Below are positions 1 through 8,089 of a stretch of 61,685 bases of DNA, in pieces (position 1 is the stretch's first letter; each line of letters starts with the position of its first letter). The notes under the pieces were generated by a model. That model was not told the DNA's origin. It did no database searches and was given only the letters and a program-made list of their open reading frames with translations. The DNA is from Candidatus Crickella caballi (GTDB lineage: Bacteria; Bacillota; Clostridia; Peptostreptococcales; Anaerovoracaceae): contig JAGHUV010000008.1 of the NCBI GenBank assembly GCA_018064665.1, forward strand, positions 1 to 61,685, given 5' to 3'. The translations under genes and the position numbers were made by a program.

Positions 1-728
1 TGGCCGCATCCGCAGGAGCATTCTTCGTCATCGTCGTCATCGTGATGATGGTGGTGATGATGCTCGTGTTCGTGTGCCTCGAGTTCCTCATGCGCCTCCT
101 CGCGCAGCTTCTCGAGCTCGCTGTTCAGCGTCTTCTTTCCTTCCATAACCTCCAGCATCTTAGCGCCTGTCAGTTCGTTCCAGTCTGTAGTTACAACATT
201 GGCATCAGGATTAAGCTCAACCACGAACTTAAGGCATTCCTCGAGCTGCTCGTCATTGAGATCCTGCTGATGTGAGAAGAAGATTGCGCTCGCATGCTCT
301 ACCTGATTCTTGTAAAACTCGCCAAAGTTGCGCATATATGTCTTGAATCTTTTGGCATCAACTACGGTTGTGAACGAGTTGAGCTCGATGTTCTCGTTGT
401 TCAGATCCTGTACGGCAATGATTACATCCGACAGCTTGCCCACGCCTGATGGCTCGATGAGGATTCTGCCCGGATGGTATTCCTCGATAACCTGATTAAG
501 AGCTTTTCCAAAGTCACCGACGAGAGTGCAGCAGATGCAGCCTGCTGTCATTTCGTTGATCTGTATTCCACTGTCGCGAAGGAAGCCCGTATCAACGCCA
601 ATCTCACCGAATTCGTTCTCGATCAGAACAATCTTCTCGTTCGAGTCGTAAGCCTCGGCGATGAGCTTCTTAATCAAAGTAGTTTTTCCCGCTCCCAGAA
701 AACCGGAGAAAATATCGACTTTAGTCAT
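1..728 (-). CDS. CobW/G3E-family GTP-binding metallochaperone (3' end cut by window edge)
   Basis: G3E P-loop GTPase of the CobW/YjiA/ZigA group, which use GTP hydrolysis to hand a metal (often zinc or cobalt) to a client protein in the cytoplasm. The start is ATG at 728 with GAGGTAA upstream. Visible: P-loop GFLGAGKTT at residues 9-17, the metal-binding CICC at about 64-67, and IEPSG further on. The frame then enters a long charged helix and a tract of about eight His, five Asp and two Glu followed by CSCG at the window edge. Such His-rich linkers precede the CobW C-terminal domain, which is not in the window. The metal cannot be read from the sequence. Confidence 0.9.
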   Translation of the reverse strand, partial: MTKVDIFSGFLGAGKTTLIKKLIAEAYDSNEKIVLIENEFGEIGVDTGFLRDSGIQINEMTAGCICCTLVGDFGKALNQVIEEYHPGRILIEPSGVGKLSDVIIAVQDLNNENIELNSFTTVVDAKRFKTYMRNFGEFYKNQVEHASAIFFSHQQDLNDEQLEECLKFVVELNPDANVVTTDWNELTGAKMLEVMEGKKTLNSELEKLREEAHEELEAHEHEHHHHHHHDDDDDEECSCGCG

Positions 729-810
729 TTTTATTACCTCTTTTCTTGCTTTGCACAGCACTTAAACCTGTACGTATCTATACATAGTAGATTATAGCAC
801 CATTCAACCA

Positions 811-919
811 CAAAATATAGATAGTTGTTGTGGCCGTCCTTCGCAAAATATAGATCCCTGTTGCGGTTGTTCTCTGCAAAAGATAGCTATTAGTTGCGGC
901 CTGTCTTTGCAAAATATTC
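811..919. repeat. 33-bp tandem repeat, three units plus a partial fourth
   Basis: Units begin at 811, 844, 877 and (partial) 910, each starting CAAAATAT or CAAAAGAT, with exact 33-base spacing. They lie between the divergent CobW-like and EamA genes. The units differ at several positions, so this is an aged minisatellite and has no unique spacers. Read leftward, each unit gives an 11-residue repeat with IFC...PQQ, but that frame is antisense to the EamA gene and has no ribosome site. Confidence 0.85.
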
Positions 920-956
920 TTCGACGAAGCCTGGCTTTTATAGTATAATCCCGTTT

Positions 957-1847
957 ATGAAAAAGACTTTTACGATGAATGAGAGAACAGGCGAATTTCT
1001 TGTAGGTCTCGCGCTGGCTTTGCGAGGCAGTTCTTTGTTGTTCTCTAAAATAGCAATGCGCACCATGGGGCCTTTCCTCCTGATGGGAACAAGGTTCCTC
1101 ATCGCATTTGTAATAATAGGTGCGATTTTTCACAAATCCCTCGTCAAGGTTACGAAGAAAGAAATCGGGCACTGTGCTCTGCTTGCATTCTTCTTCTTCC
1201 TTTCGATGGCTTTCGAGCTTAAGGGACTTCAGACTACGGATTCTTCTGTAACGGCCTTTCTTGAAGGTGCAGTTGTTATAGTGGTTCCTCTCCTGACCTG
1301 CATTCTGTACAAGAAGCTACCGGACAAATTGACGGTCATCTCCTCGATTATCGCGCTTGTCGGTGTTGCTTTCCTGACGCTCAAGGGCGGACACCTCGGA
1401 TTTACCACAGGTGAACTGCTCGTTCTCGGCGGCACCATCTGGTACTCGTGCACAGTACTCGTTACAGATACAGCAGCAAAAAACGACGATCCTATGGTCG
1501 TCGCTGTTTACCAGTTGTTATTTATCGGCCTATTCGCGATGGCCGGTGCATTCATATTTGAAGAGCCTCGTCTCCCGCAAAGCGGTGTGGAATGGGGTGC
1601 CATTCTTGCGCTTGCTCTTATTTGCAGCGGTGTAGGCTTCACCCTGCAGCCAATCGGTCAGAAATACACAACTCCTGAGCGTGCAGGCCTGCTTGCTGTT
1701 TTTAATCCGCTGTCCGCAGCTGCTCTCGGAGTAATTTTCCTCGATGAGAAAATGACCTGGAGCATCATCATCGGAGCAGTGCTTATACTGATATCGATCC
1801 TTGCCCCGGCATGGATTCAGGATAGAAAAAGTAATTCCGGCAAATAA
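957..1847 (+). CDS. DMT-superfamily EamA transporter
   Basis: About 296-residue inner-membrane protein with ten predicted hydrophobic segments in two EamA repeats, as in drug/metabolite exporters. The motif LRGSSLLFSK near the N-terminus and GERAGLLAVFNPL-like second-repeat sequence (PERAGLL) are typical. The substrate is unknown. The start is uncertain: ATG at 957 lies only 7 bases after a TATAAT at 944-949, with no Shine-Dalgarno site, so the message may be leaderless, or ATG at 975 may be used. The gene converges on a second, different EamA gene and they share a bidirectional hairpin. Confidence 0.85.
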   Translation: MKKTFTMNERTGEFLVGLALALRGSSLLFSKIAMRTMGPFLLMGTRFLIAFVIIGAIFHKSLVKVTKKEIGHCALLAFFFFLSMAFELKGLQTTDSSVTAFLEGAVVIVVPLLTCILYKKLPDKLTVISSIIALVGVAFLTLKGGHLGFTTGELLVLGGTIWYSCTVLVTDTAAKNDDPMVVAVYQLLFIGLFAMAGAFIFEEPRLPQSGVEWGAILALALICSGVGFTLQPIGQKYTTPERAGLLAVFNPLSAAALGVIFLDEKMTWSIIIGAVLILISILAPAWIQDRKSNSGK

Positions 1848-1866
1848 ACCTGCCGGAATTTTTATT
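1833..1866. terminator. Bidirectional rho-independent terminator
   Basis: Perfect 10-base stem, 1833-1842 with 851-860 of the same kilobase (1851-1860), loop of 8, followed rightward by TTTTTATT. The stop codon of the upstream EamA gene lies in the loop. It serves the two convergent transporter genes. Confidence 0.85.
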
Positions 1867-1882
1867 GTTTATTTTATTTATT

Positions 1883-2758
1883 CTATTCTGATTTTGGATT
1901 TCCTATGAGCTCGGCCATTACAGCTCCGCCTATAATGCAGACAGCTCCTATCAGCTGTATAGGGCTCATTGTCTCGCTAAGGAATACTGCCGCAAACACA
2001 ACTGCCGCAAGTGGCTCAACATAGCCGCATACCGCAATGGTATGCACAGAGAGCTTTGGCAAGGCAGAGTAGTACAGATAGCAGCCGATTGCGGTGTTGA
2101 TCACGCCCTGTATGATGATCCACGGCCAATCACCTGACTGCGTATGAATTACAAACTGCTGAGTTGCGCCGATGAAAATCGCCATTGCAACGAAGGCGAA
2201 GCTTACCTGAATAACCGCATTCTCCATCCCGTGTATATGGCGGGATTTTTTATTGAAGACAAGCATCAGGAAGAATGTGACCGCCGAGAGTACGGATGCC
2301 GCAAAGCCCCACAGACTTCCGCCACCCGATTTCAGCACCCTGCCGTTGATCATGACAAGACCGAGAAGCACGACACCGAAGCAGATTGCTTTGGCCCCGG
2401 AAAGCTTTTCGCTGAAGAGAACAGGCGCCGATACGACCAGCAGAATCGGTCCACAGTAGTATATCAGCGACGAGATCCCGACTCCTATGTTGCGATATCC
2501 TTCGTACAGGAATACCCAGCTCGCGCCCTGCAGCATTCCGGATATTGCGATGAATATTGCATCCCTCTTGTGCTCGCGTATGTGGAATTTGCCACCTGTC
2601 CCGAGATAGAGGAGGATTATAAACGCTGTTCCGATGAGCGTCCTCAGGAATACGATCTCGTAGCTCGACAGACTGATATGCGAAACCATTACCCCGTTAG
2701 AGCCGAAAATCAGCAGAGAGCCGAGATATTTAAGAAAAGACTTTCTGTCCGATTGCAT
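1883..2758 (-). CDS. DMT-superfamily EamA transporter
   Basis: 291 residues, ten hydrophobic segments, two EamA repeats; the second ends in YVEPLAAVVFAAVFLSE, a typical EamA signature. Inner-membrane exporter of unknown metabolite. The start ATG at 2758 has only a distant AAGG. It is a distant paralogue of the convergent gene at 957-1847 and is not a duplicate of it. The next gene upstream on this strand is the MtnA-like isomerase about 65 bases away, so the two may be co-transcribed, though nothing in the sequence links their functions. Confidence 0.88.
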   Translation of the reverse strand: MQSDRKSFLKYLGSLLIFGSNGVMVSHISLSSYEIVFLRTLIGTAFIILLYLGTGGKFHIREHKRDAIFIAISGMLQGASWVFLYEGYRNIGVGISSLIYYCGPILLVVSAPVLFSEKLSGAKAICFGVVLLGLVMINGRVLKSGGGSLWGFAASVLSAVTFFLMLVFNKKSRHIHGMENAVIQVSFAFVAMAIFIGATQQFVIHTQSGDWPWIIIQGVINTAIGCYLYYSALPKLSVHTIAVCGYVEPLAAVVFAAVFLSETMSPIQLIGAVCIIGGAVMAELIGNPKSE

Positions 2759-2823
2759 TTATGTGTGAATCCTTTTTCTTTTATGTGTTTATTGTTTTTC
2801 GAACTTTTTCGATATCTTTTGTT

Positions 2824-3894
2824 CTATACCAGGAAGTCGTCTGCGTCTGCCACATACTTGTGCAACTCTGTTGGAAGCAGTATTCCCTGGTCCGTTGCGA
2901 TTCCTGTAATCAGCTCCGGCGGAGTGATATCGAATGCCGGATAATATCCCTTAACATTAGGATTTGCTGTCCTGGTGCCCATAGCCTGAAGCACAAAGGA
3001 CGGCTCCCTCATTTCTACATGAACTGTGTCGATCGTAGGGTGTGCCTGATCCGGACCTCCGCTTACGTATACCGGTATGCCGTGATACTTGGCAGCAATA
3101 GCGATCTGGTAGGTTCCAACCTTGTTGACAACATGTCCGTCAACGCATATTACGTCAGCCGCGCAGGTGAACAGGTCTATGCCCTCGTTCTTCATTACTG
3201 CAGCCGGCATATTATCTGTGATGACAGTTACATCAAAGCCCATGTCGTATGCAACAGTTGCCGTCAGTCTCGATCCCTGGAAATACGGTCTTGTCTCCGG
3301 GCAGAAAAGTCTTATGTCTTTGCCCTGCAGTCTTGCTTCCTTGAGCATCTGTCCGACTATAGTTTCTGCAAAGCACTGTGTCATTATTGCGCCCTTGCTT
3401 GGGAACTTCTCAGCGAGATATTTGCCCGCCTGTCCGATGCGGTAGTAACGAAGGTTATTGACTTCGACAGTGTAATCGCGTATAGCTTCAGCTACATAGT
3501 CCTCGCCTGCGCCGCAAGGTCCCTCTGCGAGCGCCTTGCGTGCTGCGTCCACGCAGCCTCCGACGATCTTCTGCATTCTCTTAGTGGTCGTCGGACGCGC
3601 ATGCGAGATAGTATACGCAGCATCCTCAAGATATTTCATCTGCTCAGCCTCGCTCTTACCTCTGCACTCATGCGCTGCAAGAGCCATTCCCATTGCACAC
3701 GCAACATATGGTCCTGCACTCTGTGTGACCATATCTGTAATTGCTTTGGCAACCTCCTGGTGAGTTGTGCACTCTGCGAAAACCGTCTCGATAGGATATA
3801 TCCTGCGGTCCAGAATCCTTACCTTGCCATCCTCATACCAAGCTATATTTTCATATTGCAGCATCCACGCCAGCCCTTTGTCTTGTCTTTCCAT
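2824..3894 (-). CDS. MtnA/eIF2B-alpha-type aldose-ketose isomerase family protein
   Basis: 356 residues, matching the length and order of S-methyl-5-thioribose-1-phosphate isomerase. Seen: VRILDRR near the N-terminus, TQC with Cys174, ETRPYFQGSRL at about 200, TDNMPAAVM, AADVI with Asp247, NKVGTYQ and a PAFDITPPELI C-terminus. Cys174 and Asp247 correspond to the catalytic pair of MtnA. The substrate-binding RGAPAIG stretch of true MtnA is replaced by SAGPYVACAMG, and no other methionine-salvage gene is nearby. The substrate may therefore be another 1-phospho-aldose. Start ATG at 3894 has GGGGAAGG upstream. Confidence 0.75.
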   Translation of the reverse strand: MERQDKGLAWMLQYENIAWYEDGKVRILDRRIYPIETVFAECTTHQEVAKAITDMVTQSAGPYVACAMGMALAAHECRGKSEAEQMKYLEDAAYTISHARPTTTKRMQKIVGGCVDAARKALAEGPCGAGEDYVAEAIRDYTVEVNNLRYYRIGQAGKYLAEKFPSKGAIMTQCFAETIVGQMLKEARLQGKDIRLFCPETRPYFQGSRLTATVAYDMGFDVTVITDNMPAAVMKNEGIDLFTCAADVICVDGHVVNKVGTYQIAIAAKYHGIPVYVSGGPDQAHPTIDTVHVEMREPSFVLQAMGTRTANPNVKGYYPAFDITPPELITGIATDQGILLPTELHKYVADADDFLV

Positions 3895-3933
3895 AAACCT
3901 TCCCCTGAAACGTATTGTTTTTAACTATCTTTT

Positions 3934-3978
3934 AACTCCTACCTTGATAATAGGAATTGTTTGCCTTATTATTATAAC
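3934..3978 (+). promoter_or_regulatory. Promoter with overlapping Rrf2/CymR-like palindrome
   Basis: -35 TTGATA at 3944-3949, 17-base spacer, -10 TATTAT at 3967-3972 (or TATAAC at 3973). The -35 sits inside an imperfect palindrome with half sites TCCTA (3937-3941) and TAGGA (3951-3955), 14 bases start to start. The same arrangement recurs before the DUF1858 gene at 7995-8018. CymR/IscR-type Rrf2 repressors of sulfur and Fe-S genes bind palindromes of this general look; the assignment is inference. Confidence 0.65.
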
Positions 3979-4006
3979 ATAATTATAAAAATTTAAGGAG
4001 TGTGCC

Positions 4007-4969
4007 ATGAGTCTAATAGGTAATACACCGATGGTCAAAATCATTTACAGGCTGGACGGAAGGGAAGACTGCATCTACGCAAAGCTTGAATCCTACAATC
4101 CGACAGGCAGTGTAAAGGACAGAATTGCCGACTACATCACTGAAGAGGCTATCGCAATGGGACTTCTTCATCCCGGTCAGCCTATAGTCGAAGTTACAAG
4201 TGGAAATACAGGAATTGCTTTTGCCGCAATGGGTGCGCACAGGCATTATCCTATCCACATATTCATGCCGGAATGGGCCAGCGAAGAGCGCAAGCAGATA
4301 ATGCGCATGTACGGAGCAACTCTTCACGAGGTAACCAAAGAGCAGGGTGGATATATCGGTGCTCTCGAAATGTCGAAGAAGTTTGCCAAAGAGATCGGTG
4401 CGTATATGCCGGGACAATTCGACAACCTGGATAACACTTTGGCTCACTATTACGGAACGGGGCCGGAAATTCTCCAGCAGCTTCCTGACGTTGGAGCTTT
4501 TATTTCCGGTGTAGGCTCCGGCGGCACAATCATGGGCATGTCGCACAGACTCCATGTTGCAAGACAGGACAAGGTAAAAATCATTGCCCTGCAGCCGGAC
4601 GTAGCGCCTCTGCTTACCAACGGCAGGATTACCGGCGAGCACAAAATTGAAGGAATAGGCGACGATTTCGTGCCTGCAATATATGATGCAAAGCATATCG
4701 ACGCAATCATGGACATCAATAGCGATGAGGCTGTTAACATGTCGGCCAGACTCGCAAAAGATCTCGGTCTCGGTGTCGGAATCTCTTCGGGAGCTAACTT
4801 TATAGGCGCAATGAAGTTCAACCAGGCAGACAATGAAGGACGCAAAACAGTCATCCTCATGCCTGATGACAACAAGAAATATCTAACAACCTCCCTGTCC
4901 AATCCTGACCCTGTACCAAGCGACAGCATTACGGAAAGGGTTGAACTGCTTGACTACATATTGATATAA
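4007..4969 (+). CDS. PLP-dependent cysteine synthase family protein
   Basis: 320-residue fold-type II PLP enzyme of the CysK/cystathionine beta-synthase-like family, making cysteine (or cystathionine) from O-acetylserine-type substrates in the cytoplasm. Seen: NPTGSVKDR with the Schiff-base Lys37, TSGNTG at 64-69 binding substrate, GVGSGGT at 168-174 binding the PLP phosphate, and a SSGANF near 260. The N-terminus starts directly at SLIGNTP, a few residues shorter than most CysK. AAGGAG lies 6 bases before the ATG. Whether it is CysK, CysM or a beta-cyano/mercapto variant cannot be told. It likely belongs to the regulon marked by the palindrome over its promoter. Confidence 0.85.
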   Translation: MSLIGNTPMVKIIYRLDGREDCIYAKLESYNPTGSVKDRIADYITEEAIAMGLLHPGQPIVEVTSGNTGIAFAAMGAHRHYPIHIFMPEWASEERKQIMRMYGATLHEVTKEQGGYIGALEMSKKFAKEIGAYMPGQFDNLDNTLAHYYGTGPEILQQLPDVGAFISGVGSGGTIMGMSHRLHVARQDKVKIIALQPDVAPLLTNGRITGEHKIEGIGDDFVPAIYDAKHIDAIMDINSDEAVNMSARLAKDLGLGVGISSGANFIGAMKFNQADNEGRKTVILMPDDNKKYLTTSLSNPDPVPSDSITERVELLDYILI

Positions 4970-5006
4970 TTCGCAGGAACGGATTTACAAGTTGAAGGGA
5001 GCTACG

Positions 5007-5468
5007 ATGGAATTTTTTAAAGACCCTAAGAACAGAAAGATTATAATTTTCTTCGTTATTATGTTTGTAATAGCAGGCGGACTTACTCTTCTCAAACACC
5101 AGCTTGGCTATGATAAGATCAAGGCCGACAGCCTCCAGCAGTACTACGACACATATCCTGAGGAGAAGGAAAAGCTCTTTGCGGACTTTGCCGGACCGGA
5201 GGATTCCATTGTTACACCAAGCTGCAGCATCGAGGATAACGACTTCATCGTAGTGTATACATACAAGAAGCAGATGAGCGACAAGGACATCAAGAAGGCA
5301 ACTGACAAGTTCGAGGAGAACATTGACTCCATGCAGAAGCAGGCTGAAGAGGTTATCAAGGGCCTCAACAAGAAGACAGGGGTTAAGTCCGGCCGTATGG
5401 CAATGACCCTCACATATTGCAATAACGATGGTTCTGAAATCTGGAGCAAGACCTTCGAATACAAGTAG
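5007..5468 (+). CDS. Membrane-anchored protein of unknown function
   Basis: 153 residues starting at ATG 5007, chosen because AAGGGAG lies 6 bases upstream; a longer reading from TTG at 4992 would place that site inside the gene. A short cytoplasmic N-terminus with lysines is followed by one hydrophobic segment (about 11-30) and an extracellular soluble domain rich in Lys, Asp and Glu with a helical middle. I do not recognise the family with confidence; some DUF4854-like clostridial proteins look similar. It lies 38 bases after the cysteine-synthase-like gene and ends before a terminator, so the two are probably one transcript. Confidence 0.75.
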   Translation: MEFFKDPKNRKIIIFFVIMFVIAGGLTLLKHQLGYDKIKADSLQQYYDTYPEEKEKLFADFAGPEDSIVTPSCSIEDNDFIVVYTYKKQMSDKDIKKATDKFEENIDSMQKQAEEVIKGLNKKTGVKSGRMAMTLTYCNNDGSEIWSKTFEYK

Positions 5469-5546
5469 AGCTTCGTAATCAAATTTAATGAAGCTGTCCA
5501 AACAATCTTTGGTGGCTGAGAATTATGAGTCTTTTATAAGAGCAAA

Positions 5547-5577
5547 ACGGATGAGCTAAGCCCATCCGTTTTTTATG
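5547..5577 (+). terminator. Rho-independent terminator
   Basis: ACGGATG at 5547 pairs with CATCCGT ending at 5569, followed by TTTTTT. It ends the rightward cysteine-synthase-like unit. Confidence 0.85.
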
Positions 5578-5640
5578 TTTTATTAAGTGCCGAATCAGGG
5601 CATCCTCACGCACGCTTTCGCAGCGAGGAATCTCGAGCTT

Positions 5641-6402
5641 TTAGAATTCGAACCTCGGATTGTCCTTGTCAACAATTCCGGTCTCCACCGACAGGCTGCG
5701 TCCGGATCTTGCATAGTAGTTGGCGATAAGTTCAACGAACTCCTTAATCGCCTTCTCTACCTGCTCCTTGTTTACACTTGCAAATCCATCGATTGGGAAG
5801 AGAACCGCACTTGTTTTCTCAGTAATCTTGCCCTTCTCACTCTGTCGCCATGTCCATCTTCTCGTGCGAACCTCGTGGCCCGAAACATATACCACTTCGC
5901 CGATTTCAGGATTGTCATACTCTCCTTCTTCTGCACCGAATGGCACAAAGCGATCATCTTCATTCGCCGGTCTTACCTCAAGTCCGGTGCTCTCGGAGCC
6001 TCTTCCGCTTCCGTCTTCCTTAACAAAGGAATAGATGTCATGTGCGCCAATCGGCAGCTTGTATTTGAGAGATACCGCATTGCCGAGATCAACGATTGGA
6101 TTGATGGAAGGCATTCCTTTGCCCTTGGCAATTCTGTCCATCAGCGCCTCGATCGAGCATGCGTAACGACTCGGATTGATACCGAGCGCTCTGAACGCCT
6201 CTCTGTATGGAACTACTACCGGGTCTTCCTTGGCTTTGGTTCCTGCCGCTTCAAAATATTTGCGGCATTCCTCTGCATTGTCCTCCAGTAGCTTTTTGAT
6301 TGCCGAGATCTCTTTGCTGTTGTCAATTCCTGTAACGGCTACTACACCGAAAACTGCATCAGGCAGTTTGTCGAAAACTTCTTTGCTTACTTCATAGAAC
6401 AT
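5641..6402 (-). CDS. B3/B4 tRNA-binding-domain protein
   Basis: 253 residues resembling the stand-alone B3/B4 domain of the phenylalanyl-tRNA synthetase beta chain (COG3382). Seen: YREAFRALGINPSRY, the INPIVDLGNAVSLKY core, and PIGAHDI. Stand-alone versions are thought to act in quality control or nucleic-acid/amino-acid binding, but the reaction is not known. AGGAGG precedes ATG at 6402. It is co-oriented with thrH 40 bases upstream, so they may form one transcript. Confidence 0.82.
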   Translation of the reverse strand: MFYEVSKEVFDKLPDAVFGVVAVTGIDNSKEISAIKKLLEDNAEECRKYFEAAGTKAKEDPVVVPYREAFRALGINPSRYACSIEALMDRIAKGKGMPSINPIVDLGNAVSLKYKLPIGAHDIYSFVKEDGSGRGSESTGLEVRPANEDDRFVPFGAEEGEYDNPEIGEVVYVSGHEVRTRRWTWRQSEKGKITEKTSAVLFPIDGFASVNKEQVEKAIKEFVELIANYYARSGRSLSVETGIVDKDNPRFEF

Positions 6403-6441
6403 ATCGTCCTCCTTTCTTTATTTTCGGGGGAAAATCATCCT

Positions 6442-7041
6442 TTACAGTGCAGCCTTGATTGCTGCCAGGAACTCGTCATACTCTTCGAAAGCAGGAAACT
6501 GCGGATAATCCGCCTTGATCTGCTCTGTTGTGCGGAAAAGGAAGCCCGCTTTGCTCGCCTGAATCATCTCAAGGTCGTTGAAGCTGTCGCCCGCTGCAAT
6601 AGTATCGTAACCGATCGACTGGAGACCTCTTACTGTTGTGAGCTTGGAGTGATCGCAGCGCATCCTGAAATCAGTGATCTCGCCGTCATCAGCAACGATA
6701 AGCTCGTTACAGAAAATAGTCGGCCAGCCCAGCTTCTCCATGAGAGGCTGGGCAAACTGTGAGAATGTATCGCTGAGAATGATAACCTGTGTTGTCTTGC
6801 GAAGCTCATCGAGGAACTCCTTAGCGCCAGGCAGTGGATCGATTCTCGCAATAGTCTCCTGGATCTCTTTGAGACCGAGACCGTGCTCCTTAAGAACTCC
6901 CAGTCTCCACTTCATCAGCTTATCATAATCCGGTTCATCTCGTGTTGTTCTCTTCAGTTCAGGAATACCACTCTCCTCACTGAACGCAACCCAAATCTCC
7001 GGTACCAGTACACCTTCCATGTCCAGACAAACAACATTCAT
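6442..7041 (-). CDS. thrH: ThrH: phosphoserine phosphatase/homoserine phosphotransferase
   Basis: 199-200 residue HAD-superfamily enzyme. ThrH dephosphorylates phosphoserine and can pass the phosphate to homoserine, linking serine and threonine synthesis. Seen: the ThrH-type nucleophile motif CLDMEGVLVPE (Asp7, with Glu9 in place of the usual second Asp), SDTFSQF (motif II) and GDSFNDLEM (motif IV). Start is ATG 7041, which has AGGAGGAAA upstream; an in-frame start at 7059 would bury that site. It sits between the B3/B4 protein and the DUF2156 protein, all leftward. Confidence 0.88.
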   Translation of the reverse strand: MNVVCLDMEGVLVPEIWVAFSEESGIPELKRTTRDEPDYDKLMKWRLGVLKEHGLGLKEIQETIARIDPLPGAKEFLDELRKTTQVIILSDTFSQFAQPLMEKLGWPTIFCNELIVADDGEITDFRMRCDHSKLTTVRGLQSIGYDTIAAGDSFNDLEMIQASKAGFLFRTTEQIKADYPQFPAFEEYDEFLAAIKAAL

Positions 7042-7074
7042 ATTTCTTTCCTCCTGCAATTCGGTTCTTTCTAT

Positions 7075-7977
7075 TTATTTTTCTTTAGCATAATATTTCA
7101 TCAGCAGCACATCCGGATGATAGCTTTCCTTGGCTTTGCGCAAGCCCTCAAGGCCCATGTCCTCCTCGCGATTGAAGGCTTCAATCCCCGGAAATTCCGC
7201 TGCGATCATTCTCGTAAATTCGCGATTAATCATCGTATAGGCGCCATCCACGCCGGGCAGCGCTTTCTCGAAGTGTACGTCGAACACTTTGTCGTCCAGC
7301 TTGGTTCCCGCCGAGAAGGCAACAGGCTCACCCTTCTGATACAGCAGTGCCGCTCTGAATCCGAGCTCGTCGTAATTCGCGAACATCTCATTTATAGCGA
7401 TCGCCTCTTCCGCAAGCTCAGGATCATGCTTTTCCAGATAAAACTCCTGAACAAAAGTCTTCGCCTCTTCAAGTGTGGCTTCGGATGTCTCCGCTGCGTT
7501 ACTCTTGACCGGCCTCAGCTCCCACTCACCGTTTCTTTCGAATTTGTGGATGTGGTTCCTCTTCGACGCAAGTTTTCTTCCCTGCAGATTGCACAGCTTG
7601 TCGGTCGTATAAATATAATCCGCGTTGTCCCGGTCCTCGCTTATTTCAAAACGGTCGCCGTACAGCGGCATGAACTCGCTAAGTGTGCGCTCCGTCAGTC
7701 CTCTGAGGAACAGCTTCTGGCCCTTCGAGTGCGCATCCTCAAACAGAAGGTCCATGGACGGCCTGACATCACCGCCACCCTTTGGATACGCGTAAACCGA
7801 CCACTGCGGCATATATACAAGCAGGCGATCCCCGGCAAAGTGGATTTTAGGCTCGTAAGCTTTGCGCCACATATACAAATTAGCGAAGCTGTAATCCGCA
7901 CCGTGGCAGCCGCTCGCACAGATAAACTCGTCTATTAATTTTTTGTCTTCAATTTTAATATCTTTCCATTCAATCAT
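7075..7977 (-). CDS. DUF2156 / phosphatidylglycerol lysyltransferase C-terminal-like protein
   Basis: 300-residue soluble protein of the DUF2156 (LPG_synthase_C) family, a double GNAT-fold domain. In MprF the same fold transfers lysine from tRNA to lipid, but stand-alone versions lack the membrane flippase and their substrate is unknown. Seen: FANLYMWR near 32, KRNHIHKFE in the middle, GAYTMINREF, and FNREEDMGLEGLRKAKESYHP near the end, which is typical of the family. No membrane segment is present. First gene of the leftward DUF2156-thrH-B3/B4 group. Confidence 0.83.
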   Translation of the reverse strand: MIEWKDIKIEDKKLIDEFICASGCHGADYSFANLYMWRKAYEPKIHFAGDRLLVYMPQWSVYAYPKGGGDVRPSMDLLFEDAHSKGQKLFLRGLTERTLSEFMPLYGDRFEISEDRDNADYIYTTDKLCNLQGRKLASKRNHIHKFERNGEWELRPVKSNAAETSEATLEEAKTFVQEFYLEKHDPELAEEAIAINEMFANYDELGFRAALLYQKGEPVAFSAGTKLDDKVFDVHFEKALPGVDGAYTMINREFTRMIAAEFPGIEAFNREEDMGLEGLRKAKESYHPDVLLMKYYAKEK

Positions 7978-7994
7978 GGTACTGATTATAACAC

Positions 7995-8050
7995 ATTCCT
8001 ATTACATTGGTAGGATTTCTCTTGATTTTATGAAAATATTGGAGTACTAT
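7995..8050 (+). promoter_or_regulatory. Promoter with second copy of the TCCTA-N9-TAGGA palindrome
   Basis: Palindrome halves TCCTA (7997-8001) and TAGGA (8011-8015) have the same 14-base offset as at 3937/3951, and flanking bases match as well (ATTCCTATTA on the left arm of both when oriented alike). It lies just upstream of -35 TTGATT (8022-8027) and -10 TACTAT (8045-8050), spacer 17. Confidence 0.65.
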
Positions 8051-8089
8051 TCTACATGCGCAAAGGCGCTTGACTTGAAAGGAGACACT

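Noticed and set aside
811..919. CRISPR array
   Set aside because: Repeats are directly tandem with no spacers and no cas genes are present.
804..1172. Leftward 122-codon frame with an 11-residue IFC...PQQ repeat
   Set aside because: Two thirds is antisense to the EamA gene and it lacks a ribosome site; the peptide repeat is a by-product of the 33-bp tandem repeat being a multiple of three.
2761..3924. Rightward 387-codon open frame
   Set aside because: Antisense to the MtnA-like gene, Cys/Ser-rich composition typical of a shadow frame, no ribosome site.
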